Shown piece after piece: positions 6,738 to 7,919 of a stretch of DNA of 7,919 nucleotides. The number at the start of each line of letters is the position of its first letter. Positions within the stretch are counted from its first letter, which is position 1. A model generated the notes under the pieces. The model made no database searches. It saw nothing but the letters and a program-made list of their open reading frames with translations, and was not told where the DNA came from. The position numbers and the translations under genes were made by a program. Source of the stretch: Psychrobacter sp. (lineage in GTDB: Bacteria; Pseudomonadota; Gammaproteobacteria; Pseudomonadales; Moraxellaceae); NCBI GenBank assembly GCA_020024075.1, contig JAHHUJ010000092.1, forward strand, positions 1-7,919. The letters run 5' to 3'.

Positions 6738-6747
6738 CGTCTAGACG
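6738..6747. promoter_or_regulatory. 10-bp perfect palindrome CGTCTAGACG
   Basis: CGTCTAGACG is a perfect inverted repeat with no spacer, in the moeA-moaA spacer. It is about 130 bases upstream of the candidate moaA -10 element, rather far for a simple operator. A protein-binding half-site pair is possible. A single 10-base palindrome can also arise by chance, so this is a weak call. Confidence 0.2.
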
Positions 6748-6759
6748 AGGGACAGTAAG

Positions 6760-6837
6760 CTGCCGGTCATCTACCTTGATAGCCTTGATAAATAGTACAA
6801 ACAACATACTACTAAAGAGGTAGATGGCCTAGAGCAG
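6760..6837 (+). other. Alternative fold A: long-range stem in the moeA-moaA spacer
   Basis: Bases 6765-6775 pair with 6819-6829 in 11 consecutive pairs, one of them U-G (6767 with 6827). CTGC at 6760-6763 adds an outer helix with GCAG at 6834-6837 across a small internal loop. The enclosed 43 bases are AT-rich and contain the CCTTGATA direct repeat. The 3' arm overlaps the left part of fold B (6812-6849), so the two cannot form together except as a pseudoknot. Confidence 0.4.
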
Positions 6838-6849
6838 GGCCTTCTTTAG
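6812..6849 (+). terminator. Alternative fold B: hairpin downstream of moeA, candidate terminator
   Basis: CTAAAGAG (6812-6819) pairs with TTCTTTAG (6842-6849), the last pair being G-U. An inner GGCC (6826-6829) can pair with GGCC (6838-6841), leaving a 6-base bulge on the left. No U-run follows (AGTGAGTATCT), so as an intrinsic terminator it is imperfect. It shares TAGAGCAGGG and GAGCAGGGCC with the torA-torD hairpin, and both are followed by a TTAG...GTGAGT-like tail. This suggests a related 3'-end element. Confidence 0.4.
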
Positions 6850-6874
6850 AGTGAGTATCTATTGCTCATCAACC

Positions 6875-6883
6875 TGTTATACT
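6875..6883 (+). promoter_or_regulatory. Extended -10 promoter candidate for moaA
   Basis: TGTTATACT is an extended -10 element (TG, one base, then TATACT, five of six to TATAAT). No good -35 lies 16-18 bases upstream (GTATCT at 6855-6860), which extended -10 promoters can tolerate. Transcription would start near 6890, about 70 bases before the first in-frame moaA ATG. If real, moaA is expressed independently of moeA and the two hairpins belong to the moeA 3' end rather than to a moaA leader. Confidence 0.35.
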
Positions 6884-6957
6884 ACCTATTATTCAACCTT
6901 CCTTCATAGAAGATCCATTCACAACCTGAGGCAACGCTTAGAGCACATTAACTATCA

Positions 6958-7919
6958 ATGACTACGGTACCCCATATGACCCTTCTTAATTCCAACCTAG
7001 GGAAAGCTAGGCTATACACACCTTCCCCCAATTCAGTTATGTTTGCTGGTCATGGTCTGATGTCATCAGTTGATACTGTTAATACTGTTTCTGCACTGAG
7101 CGACTCTGCATTGTCTACGGTTTTTTCTAAATTGGCCAAAAGCTCAGTGTCGACTGTGACTGCCAACAACCTCACCTCGCAAGCGGACAAAGATGACAGC
7201 CTATTAACCGATGGGTTTTCGCGTCGCTTGACCTATTTGCGCCTATCAATTACTGACTTTTGTAACTTTCGCTGCGGCTACTGTTTGCCTAATGGCTATC
7301 AAGGCAAACGTCCGGACAATGAGCTGACGCTGCAAGAGATTGCGGTGTTAATCAAGGCCTTCGCAGAAGTGGGCACAAAAAAGGTGCGTCTAACTGGCGG
7401 AGAGCCGTCCATTCGTAAAGATGTGACTCAGATTATCGAGCAAATAAAAGCTACGTCTGGCATCGAAACGGTGGCGATGACCAGCAATGGTTATAAATTG
7501 GGCAAGCATCTGTCCAATTGGCAGCAAGCAGGCCTAGATCAGTTAAATATAAGTGTCGATAGCTTTGATCCAGCGACTTTTAAGCAGATGACCGGCTTTG
7601 ATATGTTGCCTCAGCTATTGCAAGATATGGATAAGCTGTTAGCCACCACAGACATTAAGCTTAAGCTCAACGGTATCTTGATGGAAGATACTGCTTACGA
7701 CAGCTTGCTTGCCGCTTTGGACTATGTCAAAACACGTCCGGTAACCTACCGCTTTATTGAATTTATGCAGACTACGGACAATAGGGATTTGTTTTTTGCT
7801 CAGCATGCCCAGTCAGCTCTTATTACTGATTATCTGCTAAAAAATGGCTGGCAAGCACATCACCGAGGTCAGAATGATGGCCCCGCTATAGAGTATAGCC
7901 ATCCCGATTATGTGGGCCG
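6958..7919 (+). CDS. moaA: MoaA, GTP 3',8-cyclase (radical SAM), 3'-truncated by window end
   Basis: MoaA catalyses the first step of molybdopterin synthesis, rearranging GTP to 3',8-cyclo-GTP with S-adenosylmethionine; MoaC then makes cPMP. From the ATG at 6958, 320 complete codons are present. The part from LTDGFSRRLTYLRLS (residue 83 on) aligns with the start of E. coli MoaA. The radical-SAM cluster CNFRCGYC (Cys102, 106, 109) is intact, as is LTGGEPS (145-151; GGE 147-149). Further matches are TSNGY, NISVDS and the DGPA...HPDYVG region at the cut. The C-terminal second [4Fe-4S] site lies beyond the window. The start is uncertain. The upstream in-frame stop is at 6949-6951, and ATGs at 6958, 6976, 7039 and 7060 all lack a good Shine-Dalgarno. 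All give an N-terminal extension of 48-82 residues over E. coli. Confidence 0.93.
   Translation, partial: MTTVPHMTLLNSNLGKARLYTPSPNSVMFAGHGLMSSVDTVNTVSALSDSALSTVFSKLAKSSVSTVTANNLTSQADKDDSLLTDGFSRRLTYLRLSITDFCNFRCGYCLPNGYQGKRPDNELTLQEIAVLIKAFAEVGTKKVRLTGGEPSIRKDVTQIIEQIKATSGIETVAMTSNGYKLGKHLSNWQQAGLDQLNISVDSFDPATFKQMTGFDMLPQLLQDMDKLLATTDIKLKLNGILMEDTAYDSLLAALDYVKTRPVTYRFIEFMQTTDNRDLFFAQHAQSALITDYLLKNGWQAHHRGQNDGPAIEYSHPDYVG

Larger units (their letters stand above)
6637..6957 (+). other. moeA-moaA intergenic region, no gene
   Basis: This stretch of 321 bases has no credible ORF on either strand. In order it holds a two-copy repeat of 31-base period (6641-6694), the palindrome CGTCTAGACG (6738-6747), and a direct repeat of CCTTGATA (6774-6781, 6783-6790). 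Two overlapping alternative hairpins follow (6760-6837 and 6812-6849), then an extended -10 promoter candidate (6875-6883). The layout fits a moeA 3' end followed by a separate moaA promoter. A structured moaA leader is the competing reading. I did not recognise the known Moco RNA motif here, but cannot exclude a divergent one. Confidence 0.5.

Noticed and set aside
6774..6790. TTGATAGCCTTGATA as an FNR site
   Set aside because: FNR needs an inverted TTGAT-ATCAA pair. Here the two TTGAT elements are direct repeats, so no FNR box is supported.
6765..6849. Calling the moeA-moaA spacer a Moco riboswitch outright
   Set aside because: The stems are real complementarities and the gene context fits. 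However, I could not find the known Moco motif consensus by eye, and a promoter candidate lies downstream of the stems. It is kept only as a candidate.
1..7919. CRISPR arrays, tRNA or rRNA genes, insertion sequences, integrase or attachment sites
   Set aside because: None were seen. The direct repeats are too few and lack unique spacers of CRISPR length, and there are no transposase-like frames or terminal inverted repeats.

Overview
The window carries a trimethylamine N-oxide (TMAO) respiration locus followed by two molybdenum-cofactor (Moco) biosynthesis genes, all on the + strand: torE (223-375), torC (503-1738), torA (1776-4301), torD (4557-5222), moeA (5314-6636) and the 5' part of moaA (open from 6958 and cut by the window end). 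The torE-C-A-D order is the arrangement known from Shewanella; E. coli has only torCAD. The proteins read as gammaproteobacterial. The moderately AT-rich base composition, very AT-rich spacers and many short intergenic tandem duplications would suit a marine or cold-adapted gammaproteobacterium such as a Psychrobacter/Moraxellaceae member. That assignment is an inference from style, not a demonstrated one.

How it works together: electrons from the menaquinol pool enter the membrane-anchored pentaheme cytochrome TorC and pass to periplasmic TorA, a bis-MGD molybdoenzyme exported folded by the Tat pathway, which reduces TMAO to trimethylamine. TorD is the cytoplasmic chaperone that holds apo-TorA for cofactor loading. 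TorE is a small single-pass membrane protein with an auxiliary role. MoaA (first step of molybdopterin synthesis from GTP) and MoeA (molybdate insertion) supply the cofactor, so enzyme, electron donor, chaperone and part of the cofactor supply are co-oriented in one block.

Region by region: 1-222 is an AT-rich regulatory region holding three near-perfect 19-bp direct repeats. 376-502 is a short spacer in the tor operon. 4302-4556 is an unusually long torA-torD spacer, with a 20-bp tandem repeat and a 25-pair hairpin whose non-Watson-Crick pairs are all G-U on the sense strand. 5223-5313 has imperfect CTAAGC repeats. 6637-6957 (321 bases, no gene) holds a 31-bp-period repeat, a 10-bp palindrome, two overlapping and mutually exclusive hairpins, and an extended -10 promoter candidate for moaA.

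I found no wholly novel protein system. The genes are recognisable members of known families. The points that deserve attention are the repeat array in front of torE, the torA-torD hairpin and its partial echo downstream of moeA, the alternative RNA folds between moeA and moaA, and the long Ser/Thr-rich N-terminal extension of MoaA, whose true start is unclear.
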